Below, one piece after another: positions 33,674 to 42,978 of a stretch of 64,000 nt of DNA. This DNA comes from Streptomyces sp. NL15-2K (GTDB lineage Bacteria > Actinomycetota > Actinomycetes > Streptomycetales > Streptomycetaceae), in assembly GCF_030551255.1 (NCBI RefSeq), contig NZ_CP130630.1, positions 5,003,501-5,067,500 of the forward strand, read 5' to 3'. The notes below the pieces were generated by a model that was not told the DNA's origin, ran no database searches, and worked only from the letters and a program-made list of their open reading frames with translations. Position 1 is the first letter of the stretch; every line of letters starts with the position of its first letter. The position numbers and the translations under genes are program-made.

Positions 33674-36654
33674 CAGCCGTCCCCAGAATCCCCCTCCAAC
33701 AACGCCAACGCCCGGTCCGTCTCCTCCAGCCACCGCGGCGCCTCCACCCGAACGAACACCGCATGCGCGGCGCTCAAACGTTCACGAGCCTCGGCAAGAC
33801 GCCCCTGCCGCCGCCGAGCCTCCCCCAGCGCCAAATTGACACGGCCGTCAACAAGCGGACTGTCGATCCGCTCCACGATCTCCAGCGCCTCACTGAGCGT
33901 CTCCTCGGCCGCGTCCACCTCGCCCGCCCCCAGCCGACTCTCCCCGAGCCCGAGCAGCGCGTAGACGAGACCGACCCGGTCGGAGGTGTCCGTGGCCAGC
34001 GCGATCACCTGCTGAAAAGCTTTTTCGGCTTGCTCGAAGTCCGCTCGGGCCAGATGCACGCGCCCCAGCCGATGGATGGTCTGCGCGGCGCCACGCCGAT
34101 TGCCCCCCGCGATCGACTCCATCAGCTGCACCGCTTCCAGGCTGAGTTTCATCGCCAGGTCGGTGTTGCCCCGGTCGAGTTCGATCTGCGCCATGTTGTC
34201 GAGCGTGTGCGCCTCGGACGAGGTGTCACCGACCTGCCGCAGAATGTCCCGCGCGGCCCGCAGCCGCTCCATGGCCGGGTCCAGGTCCCCCCGGAACCGC
34301 TCCAGGATCGACAGGTTCCGCAGATTCAGCGCCCGCCCGTGATCCTCACCGGCCCGCTCGAACAGCTCCAGCGCCTCGTTGTACCGCGCGTGCGCCTCTC
34401 CCAGCCGCCGGTACGACTGCGCCACCCCGCCGAGCTGGTGCAGCATGGCCGCCTGCCCGCGCAGGTTGCCCGTCTTGCGGGCCGCCGCCAGCGCGGCCTC
34501 GGAGCAGACCCGCCAGTCCTCCAGGTAGTGCCGCGTCTCGAAGAGCACCGCCGCCGACACCGTGATGTCCCACGCGAGGTCGTCCATGCCCAGGGACGCC
34601 GTCTGCTCGACCGCCGCCACCAGCGACAGCCGCTCCGCCTCCAGCCACTCCAGCGGCGAGTCGAGCAGCTCGTCGATGAGGAAGGCCTCCAGCGGCCGGC
34701 GCGGCACCTCGCTGTGCACCACGCTGAAGTGCCCGCCGTACTCCCGCCGATGGGCCTCCTCCGCGATCGTCAGCCAGGTACGGAAGGCGCGCTCGCGGGC
34801 GGCACGCTGCGCGTCCTCCGGCTCCTCCTCGTACGCCCGCTCCCGCGCGTACAGCCGCATCAGGTTCTGCAGCCGGTACCGCAGCCGCCCGGTGGCGTCG
34901 ACGCCTACGACCTCCAGGAACTGCGCGTCGACCAGGTCCTCCATGATCCGCTCGGCGTCCGGCACGTCGATGTCGAGCAGCGCCCCGCCCACCCAGGCCG
35001 CGAAGTCCGGCACGTCCAACAGCCCGAGCCGCCGGTACAGCAGCGCGGCCTCCTCGGGCAGATAGCGGTACGACAGCGCGAAGCCGGCCCGCACCCGGGA
35101 GGCGCCCTGGCTCAGCTCGTCCAGCCGCCGCCGCTCGTCGTTCAGCCGCGTCACCAGGTGCCGTACCGTCCAGTGCGGCTTGGAGGCGAGGCGCGCGGCG
35201 GCGATCCGCAGCGCCAGCGGCAGCCGGTCGCACAGTTCGGCCAGTCGCCCGGTGTCGGCCTTGGCGGAGGCGATGCGCTCCACGCCGACGATCCGCCCGA
35301 GCAGCTCCACGGCCTCCGGCTCGGGCAGCACCCCGAGGTGCACCCGGGCCTCCTGCGGCCAGGTCACCAGCTCCTCCAGCTGCTCCCTGCTGGTCACCAG
35401 CACCGCGCAGCGCCCGCTGCCGGGCAGCAGGGTGCGCAGCTGGGCGTAGGAGCGGACGTTGTCGAGGACGACGAGCACCTGCCGCTCGGCGAGCACGCTC
35501 CGGTACAGCGCGACGAGGGCCTCGGGCTCGGGCGGTATCCGGTCGCTGGGCACCCCCAGCGAGCGCAGGAAGCGGCTGATCACGTCGGAGGCGACGGTCG
35601 GCTCGTGGTCCTCGTCGTAGCCGCGCAGGTCGGCGAAGAGCTGCCCGTCCGGGAAGTGCGCGGCGGACCGGTGCGCCCAGCGCACCGCGAGACCGGTCTT
35701 GCCGACGCCCGCGATCCCGGTGATCAGCCCGAAGGCGGGCCCCTGTTGCCGGTCCCGACCGGTCACCAGCGTGTCCAGCAGGGCGAGTTCCCCCGCCCTG
35801 CCCGTGAACCCGGGGATGTCGGGCGGGAGTTCGGAGGGCACGATGACGGCGTCGGAGCGCAGCACATCGGTGGAGACGACGGGCGGCGCGGGCGCGAGGG
35901 AGGGGTCGTCGCGCAGGATCGCGTCGTGCAGCTCCTGGAGATCCGGCCCCGGCTCCATCCCCAGTTCCTCGACGAACTGCTCGCGCGCCTCCCGGAACGT
36001 GGCCATCGCCTCGGCCCGCCGCCCCGACCGGTACTGCGCGAGCATCAGATGGTGCCGGGTCCGCTCCCGCAGCGGATGCTCCCGCACGACGGCCGCGAGC
36101 TCCGGCAGCAGGTCCTGGTCGTTGCCGAGTTCCAGCAGTACGGCGGTGGCGTCGTCGTAGGCGTTGAGCCGCTGTTCCTCCAGCCGGGCCGCCTCGTCCT
36201 CCACCACGGGGCTCGCGATCCCGGCGAACGCGGGCCCGGTCCACAGGGCGAGGGCCTTGGCGTACTTGTCGGCGGCCTCGACGGGCCGCCCCTGCTCCAC
36301 GTCCGCCTCGGCGTCCTTGACCAGCCGGGCGAAGTCGACCGAGTCGACCGAATGGCCCTCGGGTCTGAGCCGGTACCCGGGGTGGGCGGTGACGATGATG
36401 TCCTCGGTGACGCCCTCGGCCTTGAAGGTCTTGCGCAGGGCGGCGATCACGATGGCGATCTGGGTGCGGGCGGTGGCCGGAGGGGAACTGTTCCAGACGG
36501 CGTCGACGAGCGTGTCCACCGGCACGATCCGGCCGGGGTTGAGCAACAGCAGAGCAAGGACCGTGCGCTGGCGCCCAGCGCCGACGGTCAGCGCGCGGCC
36601 GTTCGCCCTCACCGTCAGGGGCCCGAGCATCTTGAAACCGAGCTGCTCGCCCAC
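33673..36654 (-). CDS. AfsR-like SARP regulator (winged helix-BTAD-NB-ARC-TPR)
   Basis: 993-residue multidomain regulator. It begins VGEQLGFKMLGPLTVRANG with the OmpR-like winged helix (~1-100), then BTAD (~105-250), NB-ARC with P-loop GIAGVGKTGLAVRWAH, Walker B QVLVVLDNV, the LPLAL motif, and at least six TPRs over the last ~370 residues (LGRVHLARADFEQAEKAFQ). GTG at 36654 is chosen by homology; GGGGGA lies upstream. Domain order matches AfsR, but the N-terminus and neighbours (no afsK/afsS) do not, so it is a paralogue type rather than AfsR itself. Likely a pleiotropic or metabolite-gene activator. Confidence 0.88.
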   Translation of the reverse strand: MGEQLGFKMLGPLTVRANGRALTVGAGRQRTVLALLLLNPGRIVPVDTLVDAVWNSSPPATARTQIAIVIAALRKTFKAEGVTEDIIVTAHPGYRLRPEGHSVDSVDFARLVKDAEADVEQGRPVEAADKYAKALALWTGPAFAGIASPVVEDEAARLEEQRLNAYDDATAVLLELGNDQDLLPELAAVVREHPLRERTRHHLMLAQYRSGRRAEAMATFREAREQFVEELGMEPGPDLQELHDAILRDDPSLAPAPPVVSTDVLRSDAVIVPSELPPDIPGFTGRAGELALLDTLVTGRDRQQGPAFGLITGIAGVGKTGLAVRWAHRSAAHFPDGQLFADLRGYDEDHEPTVASDVISRFLRSLGVPSDRIPPEPEALVALYRSVLAERQVLVVLDNVRSYAQLRTLLPGSGRCAVLVTSREQLEELVTWPQEARVHLGVLPEPEAVELLGRIVGVERIASAKADTGRLAELCDRLPLALRIAAARLASKPHWTVRHLVTRLNDERRRLDELSQGASRVRAGFALSYRYLPEEAALLYRRLGLLDVPDFAAWVGGALLDIDVPDAERIMEDLVDAQFLEVVGVDATGRLRYRLQNLMRLYARERAYEEEPEDAQRAARERAFRTWLTIAEEAHRREYGGHFSVVHSEVPRRPLEAFLIDELLDSPLEWLEAERLSLVAAVEQTASLGMDDLAWDITVSAAVLFETRHYLEDWRVCSEAALAAARKTGNLRGQAAMLHQLGGVAQSYRRLGEAHARYNEALELFERAGEDHGRALNLRNLSILERFRGDLDPAMERLRAARDILRQVGDTSSEAHTLDNMAQIELDRGNTDLAMKLSLEAVQLMESIAGGNRRGAAQTIHRLGRVHLARADFEQAEKAFQQVIALATDTSDRVGLVYALLGLGESRLGAGEVDAAEETLSEALEIVERIDSPLVDGRVNLALGEARRRQGRLAEARERLSAAHAVFVRVEAPRWLEETDRALALLEGDSGDG

Positions 36655-36812
36655 GGACGTTTCCCCCAGAACTCCACCCACCGTCACACCGGAGCGCCTT
36701 GACGACAATACCCGAGCAACTCTTCGGCTTCCGTGATGTTTTCCAGCCGCCCCCGAGCACCCCCGCCAGCCCCCGCCCCGAACGGTTTTTTCCGAAGCGC
36801 CACCGGCACCGG

Positions 36813-37967
36813 TCACTGCCTCAGCCCTCGCGCCAGGCACAGCGTCACCGCGACCGACGCCACCGCCATCACCGTCATCCCCGTGGCAGGCGAGGTGAGT
36901 TGGGCCACCGTGCCCGCCAGGAACGCGCTCACGCCCTGCATCGTCAGCATTCCGGCGGAGTGCAACCCCAGGGTGTGACCGCCGAGTTCGTCCGGAGTGA
37001 GTGCCAACAGCCGCTCCTGCTGGACCAGACTCGCGCCGAACCCGACGGACGCGACGGCGACGCAGACCGCCGCGAGCGGCAGCGCCGGCCGCAGGGCGAA
37101 GAACAGATACGGCACGGCCAGCAGCAGGAGCAGGGGCACGCCCAGCCGGGAACGCAGGGCGGGCGGAACGAAACGGCCGACGGCCACGTCACCGACGAAC
37201 ATCCCGAACGCCGCGCAGGCGAACAGCGTGCCTGCGGCCTGGGGGGCGTAGGAGACGTAGAGCGATTCGCAGCCGACGACCAGGCCGTTGGGGATCCACA
37301 GGGCGAGGTAGAGGTGGCGGCGGGGGCGGGAGGACCACAGGAGGGCGTTGGTGCGCCAGGTGGCCGAGACGGAGGGGCGGCCCGTGGCACGGGGCGGGCG
37401 GCGGGTCAGGCCGAGCCGGAGACCGGCCGCCGCCGCGACGTACAGCGCCGCCGACAGCCCCAGACACAAGCGCGGAGACGACACAGCCACCAGCACGCCG
37501 CCCACCGCGAACCCGGTGATCTGCATGATTCCGGCCATCATGTTGAACACCGAGCGCCCCAGCAGATATCCGTCCTTGGCGAGGATCTCGTTCAGCAGCC
37601 CCCACAGGACCCCACCGCCCAGCGAGGCGACCAGGCCCTGCGCGAGGAGGACGACGAAGACCGCCCAGATCGGCAGGCCGGGCAGCGCCAGGACCGCCGC
37701 ACCGCCCGCGAAGGCCAGGGAGATGCCCGTCATCGTGGCCCGCGGGGCCAGCCGGTCCGCGCCGGAGAGGAAGAAGGCCGCCCCCAGCACCTGCGCCAGC
37801 GAGTGCCCGAACATGCTCACCGCGGACAGCAGCGGCGAGTCCGTCGCCCGGTACACCAGGGTGGCGAGCGCCGGCCCGGCGATCGTCTGGGCCACCGTGT
37901 GGGTCGACGAAGACAGGAAGAGTGGGGTGAACTCCCGTGTGCGGAACAGGAGTTGGTAGCTACGCAT
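36813..37967 (-). CDS. MFS transporter
   Basis: 384-residue major-facilitator permease with about 12 hydrophobic spans. It opens MRSYQLLFRTREFTPLFLSS, typical of short actinobacterial MFS exporters; motif-A-like charged loop SGADRLAPRATM follows span 2. The start ATG is 75 bp from the divergent ArsR-type regulator, which is therefore the likely repressor. Substrate unknown; export of a toxic compound is the usual role. Confidence 0.88.
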   Translation of the reverse strand: MRSYQLLFRTREFTPLFLSSSTHTVAQTIAGPALATLVYRATDSPLLSAVSMFGHSLAQVLGAAFFLSGADRLAPRATMTGISLAFAGGAAVLALPGLPIWAVFVVLLAQGLVASLGGGVLWGLLNEILAKDGYLLGRSVFNMMAGIMQITGFAVGGVLVAVSSPRLCLGLSAALYVAAAAGLRLGLTRRPPRATGRPSVSATWRTNALLWSSRPRRHLYLALWIPNGLVVGCESLYVSYAPQAAGTLFACAAFGMFVGDVAVGRFVPPALRSRLGVPLLLLLAVPYLFFALRPALPLAAVCVAVASVGFGASLVQQERLLALTPDELGGHTLGLHSAGMLTMQGVSAFLAGTVAQLTSPATGMTVMAVASVAVTLCLARGLRQ

Positions 37968-38005
37968 GGACGGAGTCTGTGGCGGCCCGGAAACGGCCGT
38001 TATTG

Positions 38006-38023
38006 TTTCGCCCTGGTGCGAAA
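38006..38023. promoter_or_regulatory. Dyad between MFS and ArsR-type genes
   Basis: TTTCGC (38006-38011) and GCGAAA (38018-38023) flank CTGGTG in the short divergent promoter region. This is a plausible operator for the winged-helix regulator. Confidence 0.5.
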
Positions 38024-38042
38024 GGTCCAGGGGGTGGCGCGC

Positions 38043-39038
38043 ATGGGCTGGTGGCAGGTCAACGCCGACACGCTCGCCGGCAGCCGGTTCGTCCTCTCCC
38101 CGCTCGCCGAGACCTTCGCCTGCCTGAAGCTGCTGAACGCGGGCGTGCCCGCACACCCCGGTGAACAGGCCTGGCTGCGCGACCACCTGCCCGCCTACCG
38201 GGCCCGCCTGGCCGCCGACCCCGTCACCGCCCGCCTCGCCCGCGCCGGCATCGGACGGGACTGGATCGCCGACTTCCTCACCCCCACCCCGAGGGACCGG
38301 GAGACCTTCGAGGAGGGTGTGGAGCGTGTCCGGGCGGCCCGCCCCGACGAGGCCCGCGCGCATCTACGGATCTCCCTCGCCGGCCCCCTGCCCTCCGAAC
38401 TGGACCGGGACGACCTCCCCGAGCGCGCGGCCCGCCTCCTGGAGTACGTCTGGGCCGAGGCCGTACGGCCGTACTGGGACCGGCGTCGCCGCGTCCTGGA
38501 GGCCGATGTCGTCGCCCGTACCGCGCAGGTCGGCCGGTCGGGCTGGGCGGCCGCGCTGGACGCGCTGCGGCCGGGCACCCGCTGGCTCGGTGAAAATCGA
38601 CTCCAGGTGAACACGCACGAATACCCGCCGCGCGAGATCTCCGGCGCCGAGCTCGTGTTCGTCCCCGTGACACCGCAACGACACGGCTGGGTGGCCTGGG
38701 AGGAGGACGGGCAGCGGTACGCGTTGGTCTACCCGTGCGCCGGGGCCCTCGCCGAGGGCCGAAGCCGGGCCGTGTCCGCGAGCCTCGGCGCGCTGCTCGG
38801 CACCGCGCGCGCCGGAGTACTCGTCCTCCTCGGCTCCCCCATGAGCACAAGCCAGCTCGTCGCCGTGACCGGGCAGGGGCTCGGTTCGGTCGGACGGCAT
38901 CTGAGAGTGCTGCTCGACGCGGGGCTGGTGGAGCGGCGGAGGTCCGGCAAGTCGGTGCTGTATGTGCGGACGGCCGCCGGGGAGGTCGTCGTACGGGCGT
39001 CAGGGTCGGGTCAGGGGGCCGCCATGTCGCGGAGTTAG
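38043..39038 (+). CDS. ArsR/winged-helix regulator with N-terminal DUF5937-like domain
   Basis: 331 residues. The N-terminal ~240 residues (MGWWQVNADTLAGSRFVLSP, AETFACLKLL, LEYVWAEAVRPYWDRRRRVL) match the DUF5937 type found in Streptomyces ArsR-like regulators. The C-terminal winged helix reads MSTSQLVAVTGQGLGSVGRH, LRVLLDAGLVERRRSGKSVLYVRT. ATG at 38043 is preferred; in-frame GTGs exist at 38016 and 38034. Divergent from the MFS gene and probably its regulator; the ligand is unknown. Confidence 0.85.
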   Translation: MGWWQVNADTLAGSRFVLSPLAETFACLKLLNAGVPAHPGEQAWLRDHLPAYRARLAADPVTARLARAGIGRDWIADFLTPTPRDRETFEEGVERVRAARPDEARAHLRISLAGPLPSELDRDDLPERAARLLEYVWAEAVRPYWDRRRRVLEADVVARTAQVGRSGWAAALDALRPGTRWLGENRLQVNTHEYPPREISGAELVFVPVTPQRHGWVAWEEDGQRYALVYPCAGALAEGRSRAVSASLGALLGTARAGVLVLLGSPMSTSQLVAVTGQGLGSVGRHLRVLLDAGLVERRRSGKSVLYVRTAAGEVVVRASGSGQGAAMSRS

Positions 39039-39047
39039 CATCCGGTC

Positions 39048-39560
39048 ATGACGACTGCAGACAGCAACGGTGTTTCTCCCCTCGACGTCGAGATCGAATC
39101 CCTCAAAGGCGGTTCCGCGAACCTTTCCCAGTACGCCGGCCAGGCCGTGCTCGTCGTGAACGTGGCCTCCAAGTGCGGGCTGACCCCGCAGTACACGGGC
39201 CTCGAGCGGCTGCACGAGCAGTACGCAGACCAGGGCTTCACCGTGCTCGGGGTGCCCTGCAACCAGTTCCTCGGGCAGGAGCCCGGCAGCGCCGACGAGA
39301 TCGCCGAGTTCTGCTCGGCGACGTACGGCGTGACCTTCCCGCTGACCGAGAAGGTCGAGGTGAACGGCGAGGGCCGGCACCCGCTGTACGAGCGCCTCGT
39401 CGGCTTCGCCGACGCCGAGGGGCACAGCGGGGACATCCGCTGGAACTTCGAGAAGTTCCTGATCGGCCGGGACGGCGAGGTCGTCGCCCGCTTCTCGCCG
39501 CAGACCGAGCCGGACGCGTCGGAGGTCGTGGCCGCCGTGGAGGCCCAGCTGGCCGGTTGA
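39048..39560 (+). CDS. Glutathione-peroxidase-family thiol peroxidase
   Basis: 170-residue GPx-fold peroxidase. The peroxidatic Cys43 lies in NVASKCGLTPQY, the second conserved segment is VLGVPCNQFLGQEPG (Cys71), and WNFEKFLIGRDGEVV gives the Trp-Asn of the catalytic tetrad. Streptomyces use mycothiol and thioredoxin rather than glutathione, so the enzyme probably reduces peroxides with thioredoxin. It starts 9 bp after the ArsR-type gene and may be co-transcribed. Its stop codon lies inside the MerR operator. Confidence 0.92.
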   Translation: MTTADSNGVSPLDVEIESLKGGSANLSQYAGQAVLVVNVASKCGLTPQYTGLERLHEQYADQGFTVLGVPCNQFLGQEPGSADEIAEFCSATYGVTFPLTEKVEVNGEGRHPLYERLVGFADAEGHSGDIRWNFEKFLIGRDGEVVARFSPQTEPDASEVVAAVEAQLAG

Positions 39561-39587
39561 CCTTGCCCCTGGGGCAAGGTCGAACGT
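39557..39587 (+). promoter_or_regulatory. MerR-type operator/promoter overlapping the gpx stop codon
   Basis: Arms GACCTTGCCCC (39559-39569) and GGGGCAAGGTC (39571-39581) form a perfect dyad with a 1-bp centre. A -35-like TTGACC (39557-39562) and a -10-like GAACGT (39582-39587) are 19 bp apart, the long spacer typical of MerR-activated promoters. The downstream gene is a MerR regulator, so autoregulation is likely. Confidence 0.7.
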
Positions 39588-39630
39588 CCTCTCACCGGGC
39601 GGAAGAAGCCGCCCGGTGACGGAGGATGAC

Positions 39631-40485
39631 GTGGTGGACGACGAAGAGCTGCTCACCATCGGCGCGTTCGCCGCGCGGGCACGGCTGTCCGCCAAGGCCC
39701 TGCGGCTGTACGACCGGCTCGGCCTGCTGGCCCCGGCGTACGTCGACGAGGTCAGCGGCTACCGCTACTACCGCGCGGGCCAGGTGGAACGCGCCCGGCT
39801 CGTGGCGCTCCTGCGCCGGCTGGACATGCCGCTGGCGCGGATCGCCGAGGTGGTCGAGGCCCCGGGCCCCGAGGCCGCCGACCGGCTCGCCGCGTACTGG
39901 GCGGATGTCGAGGCGCGGCTGGCCGGGCAGCGGACGCTCGCCGAGTACCTCCGTGGACGACTGTCGGGGAGGAGCTCCGAGATGTACGGGAAGTTCGTGG
40001 TCGAGACGGTGGACGTACCCGAGCAGGTGCTGATCACCGAGACGCGGCATGTGCTGGCGGACGAGCTGCCGGCCTGGATCGGCGCGTCGCTGGGGCGTCT
40101 GGAGGAGGGGGCGCGGGAGTGCGGCGGCATCACGGCGGCGCCGTTCGTCGTGTACCACTCCGACGTGTCGATGGAGAGCGACGGTCCGGCCGAGTCGTGC
40201 GTGCCGGTGGCCGACGAGGCCGCGGCTCGGGCGTGGGTGGAGGGCCGGGGCCGGTCCCGGGGTGCGGCCGTACGGGTGGAGACGGCCGGGCGGCTGGCGT
40301 ACACCCGGATCACCAAGGCGCAGGTGGCGCATCCTCAGATCCTGGCGGCGTTCGAGGCGGTGGAGGAGTGGCTGGCGGCCCAGGGGCTGAAGCCGACGGG
40401 CCCGTGCCGTGAGGTGTACTTCGCGGACTGGGACGCGGCGGGGGCGGACGATCCGGTGTGTGATGTGGCGTTCCCCGTGAGCTGA
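39631..40485 (+). CDS. MerR-family regulator with GyrI-like effector domain
   Basis: 284 residues. The N-terminal MerR winged helix reads LLTIGAFAARARLSAKALRL, YDRLGLLAPAYVDEVSGYRY with LARIAEVVEA following. The C-terminal ~150 residues are a GyrI/BmrR-like multidrug-binding fold (VPEQVLITETRHV, SCVPVADEA, GPCREVYFADW). Start is GTG 39631 or 39634, with GGAGG just upstream; GTG 39616 is possible. It probably senses a small hydrophobic drug and activates its own promoter and other genes. Confidence 0.88.
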   Translation: MVDDEELLTIGAFAARARLSAKALRLYDRLGLLAPAYVDEVSGYRYYRAGQVERARLVALLRRLDMPLARIAEVVEAPGPEAADRLAAYWADVEARLAGQRTLAEYLRGRLSGRSSEMYGKFVVETVDVPEQVLITETRHVLADELPAWIGASLGRLEEGARECGGITAAPFVVYHSDVSMESDGPAESCVPVADEAAARAWVEGRGRSRGAAVRVETAGRLAYTRITKAQVAHPQILAAFEAVEEWLAAQGLKPTGPCREVYFADWDAAGADDPVCDVAFPVS

Positions 40486-40539
40486 CGGGAGCTGACGGGC
40501 CTCTGGCGCCGGCGCACCAGGACTGTCGGGGCACAAGCC

Positions 40540-40579
40540 GAGCCCTCTCGGCAAGGACGGCGGCTGGTCGAGAGGGCTC
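40540..40579. terminator. 11-bp stem terminator after the MerR gene
   Basis: GAGCCCTCTCG (40540-40550) pairs perfectly with CGAGAGGGCTC (40569-40579), followed by TTCCC. It lies between the convergent MerR and DUF397 genes and may serve both. Confidence 0.75.
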
Positions 40580-40642
40580 TTCCCGTGGTGCTTGTGCACT
40601 TGTCGGTGGTGGACTCGGGCGAGGATCAGGAAGACCTTCCCC

Positions 40643-40834
40643 TCACTCCTTGACCGATGCCACGAACGCGCTCCACGCGTCGGTGGGGAACGCCAGGAAG
40701 GGCCCCTCGGGGACCTTGGAGTCACGCACGGCCAGCAGCGACTGCGTAGGAGACTTGACCTCCACGCACGCACCACCTCCGTTGGTGTACGAGGAACTCG
40801 TCCACGTTTCCGTGGCACCCTGCAGAATTGCCAT
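40643..40834 (-). CDS. DUF397 protein
   Basis: 63-residue DUF397 protein: WTSSSYTNGGGACVEVKS, LLAVRDSKVPEGPFLAFPTD and WSAFVASV are the family core. These are Scr1-type partners of XRE-DUF5753 regulators in actinobacteria and act as small antitoxin-like or signalling proteins in development. ATG at 40834 has GGAG 5 nt upstream. The XRE partner gene lies 183 bp upstream on the same strand. Confidence 0.9.
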   Translation of the reverse strand: MAILQGATETWTSSSYTNGGGACVEVKSPTQSLLAVRDSKVPEGPFLAFPTDAWSAFVASVKE

Positions 40835-41017
40835 GTTTGCTCCGGTAGCCAGTTGCACGGTTTGCGCCAACACCGTTGATCGGTTGGCGTGATCGACGCT
40901 ACTCGCCGACTTCCTCATTCGGAGCAGTCATTCACTCGACCGGATGGCATATTCCAGGTGGGTCTTCCAGCCGGATCTGTCAGAGGTGTATTATCCGGCG
41001 CTTCTCCGCGCCGCGGC

Positions 41018-41875
41018 TCAGCGCGCGTAGTCCTTCGCGACGTCTTCGATGAGCTGGCGGGACTGGTCCACGTTCAGCGCCTGGGCCCGCAGATGCTCGT
41101 ACATCACCGTGTATTTCTGCACGTCGTGCGGCTTCTCCAGATACAGGTCGCTGGTCACGCCCTCGATGTAGACGACGCTGGAGTCGGCCGCGTCGGAGAA
41201 CTCCAGGATCGAGTACTGGCCGTTGAGACCGGGATGCGCGCCTACGTCGAACGGCAGCACCTGCACGGTGATGTGCGGCGCCTGGGACATCTCGGCCACG
41301 TGCTCCAACTGCTCCCGCATCACCTGCCGGGTCCCGACGAGCCGGCGCAGCGAGGCCTCGTCCAGCACGACCCACAGGCGCAGCGGGTCCTTCTCGGCGG
41401 TGACGCGGTCCTGCCGCCGCAGCCGGACCTGGACGCGCTTGTCGATCTCCGGCTCCGACGTCTCCGGCGAGCCGCCCCGGATGATGGCCTCGGCATAGGC
41501 GCGGGTCTGCAACAGCCCGGTGATGATCTGGGGTTCGTAGACCCGCAGCGACTCGGCGTCCGTCTCCAGCCCGATGTAGACGCTGTACGGGATGTCCCCG
41601 AACGCGTGCCACCAGCCCTGCTGGCGGGAGTCCTTGGCCATCTGCATCAGCGACTCGACGATGCGCTGGTCCTCGACCTCGTAGACCCCGCACAGGTCGC
41701 GGACGTCGCGCTGGCTGATGCTGCGTCGGCCGTTCTCCAGCCGGCTGATCTTCGACTGCGACACCAGCAGTCTCTCCGCCACTTCCTCGGCCGTCATGCC
41801 CTTGAGCTCGCGGAGCCGGCGCAGCTCCTGGCCCAGCCGGCGTCGCCTGACGGTGGGATTGACATTGGACGCCAC
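41018..41875 (-). CDS. XRE regulator with DUF5753 (Scr1-family partner)
   Basis: 285-residue regulator. The N-terminal XRE helix-turn-helix reads LGQELRRLRELKGMTAEEVA, LVSQSKISRLENGRRSISQ; the DUF5753 ligand/partner domain follows (YEPQIITGLLQTRAYAEAII, LWVVLDEASLRRLVG, ITVQVLPFDVGAHPGLNG, VVYIEGVTSDLYLE). GTG at 41875 follows GGAGG by 10 nt. With the downstream DUF397 gene it forms the standard Streptomyces pair used in morphological and metabolic control. Confidence 0.9.
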   Translation of the reverse strand: MASNVNPTVRRRRLGQELRRLRELKGMTAEEVAERLLVSQSKISRLENGRRSISQRDVRDLCGVYEVEDQRIVESLMQMAKDSRQQGWWHAFGDIPYSVYIGLETDAESLRVYEPQIITGLLQTRAYAEAIIRGGSPETSEPEIDKRVQVRLRRQDRVTAEKDPLRLWVVLDEASLRRLVGTRQVMREQLEHVAEMSQAPHITVQVLPFDVGAHPGLNGQYSILEFSDAADSSVVYIEGVTSDLYLEKPHDVQKYTVMYEHLRAQALNVDQSRQLIEDVAKDYAR

Positions 41876-42222
41876 GGGACGTGCACCTCCGGCTGCGTGC
41901 CTCGTACTTACCACTTTGTGTATCTGCTGTTGAGCAGACTGCCACCAAGGGGCTGAGTACCGCTGGGAAACAGTGGATATGCACTGTGTTCATGCCGCAT
42001 AAATGCGCGACACGGCGTGACACAAGGGCGCGCGGGGCGGCGGGACCGCGTCGTCGTCCGGACGTACGGCCCTGCCGCCCCGCGCGAACCAGCGGCTCCC
42101 GTACCGGGTCTTGGGGACTGCGGTGCGGCGCTCGGTGGAGCGTGGTGCGTGGTGCGTGTGCGTGGTGCGGTCGTTGCTGTTTTCGGCTCTGCTTGGTGCT
42201 GTGTGCTGCCGTGGACCGCGGC
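41876..42222. other. Intergenic region upstream of the XRE gene
   Basis: Promoter region of the XRE gene. A short dyad TCTGCT/AGCAGA (41923-41938, 4-nt centre) is a candidate autoregulatory site. Bases 42120-42180 contain GCGTGGTGCGT-like direct repeats. No gene recognised. Confidence 0.45.
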
Positions 42223-42978
42223 TCAGTGAGCCACGGCGCGCGCCATGGATCCGCGGCGCGGTTGCATCGGAACGCCGTGTGCGGGTTCCGGTGCGGGCCT
42301 GGCTCCGGGGGCGGCCTGACGGCCGGCCGGTGCCGGGCTGCGGCGCGGCTGGGCCGCCACACCGTTCTGAACGTCCATCACGGCGTGCGCCACGAGGCCG
42401 CCCATGGGGTCGTGCCGGATCAGATCCCTGAGCCGGGAGCGGGAGGACCGCCCCTCGTTCCCGGGATACAGATGCTTGCCGAGTCCGACCGCGTGCGCCA
42501 GTGCGGCGAGTGCGGCCGTCCGCGGGTCCGGCGGCACGCCGGTGCGGATCGCGGAGTCCAGACGGGCCCTGATCTCCCGGCTGATCTCGTTGTCCGTCGC
42601 CTGATAGCGCGTCGTCGGCAACACCCCGCACATCTGGCCCGCCACGGCATGCACCATGCCGCACCGCTCCAGATGCGAGAGGTAGGTCTGGCGCAGCCCC
42701 AGCCGGGGTCCGCCAATCCAGTTCACCGCGCGTACCGGAGCGCCACGCCTTCGCAGCAACTCCAACGCGCAGTCCAAAGTTGGATCTCCTGTCGGCCGTG
42801 GTGCGACCACGGCGATACGATCCCCGTCTGGGGCTATCCGTCCGGCCAACGCCAGCTCCACTAGCTGTGCTCCGGCCAGACCGAGGTCGAGCGACTGCGG
42901 CTGTGCAGTGGTACCCGTGGCCGGGTCCAGTGCCAGCAGCAGAAGCTCTTCCGGAAGTGTTCTGCGGCTCCTGCCCAT
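42223..42978 (-). CDS. GPP34 (GOLPH3/Vps74-like) family protein
   Basis: 251-residue protein of the GPP34 family: RTLPEELLLLALDPATGT, LAGAQLVELALAGRI, RDLIRHDPMGGLVA and the mostly helical core. In eukaryotes GOLPH3 binds phosphatidylinositol-4-phosphate in Golgi membranes; Streptomyces carry many paralogues of unknown role, probably membrane-lipid-binding. ATG has RBS GGGGAGG. The C-terminal ~35 residues are Pro/Ala/Arg-rich. It is divergent from the carboxypeptidase gene. Confidence 0.9.
   Translation of the reverse strand: MGRSRRTLPEELLLLALDPATGTTAQPQSLDLGLAGAQLVELALAGRIAPDGDRIAVVAPRPTGDPTLDCALELLRRRGAPVRAVNWIGGPRLGLRQTYLSHLERCGMVHAVAGQMCGVLPTTRYQATDNEISREIRARLDSAIRTGVPPDPRTAALAALAHAVGLGKHLYPGNEGRSSRSRLRDLIRHDPMGGLVAHAVMDVQNGVAAQPRRSPAPAGRQAAPGARPAPEPAHGVPMQPRRGSMARAVAH

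Noticed and set aside
33673..36654. Identification as afsR itself
   Set aside because: Domain order and length fit, but the N-terminus differs and no afsK or afsS lies beside it.
33556..36702. 1,048-codon open frame antisense to the AfsR-like gene
   Set aside because: Composition (Arg/Pro/Gln/His) is that of a codon-position shadow; no motif or RBS.
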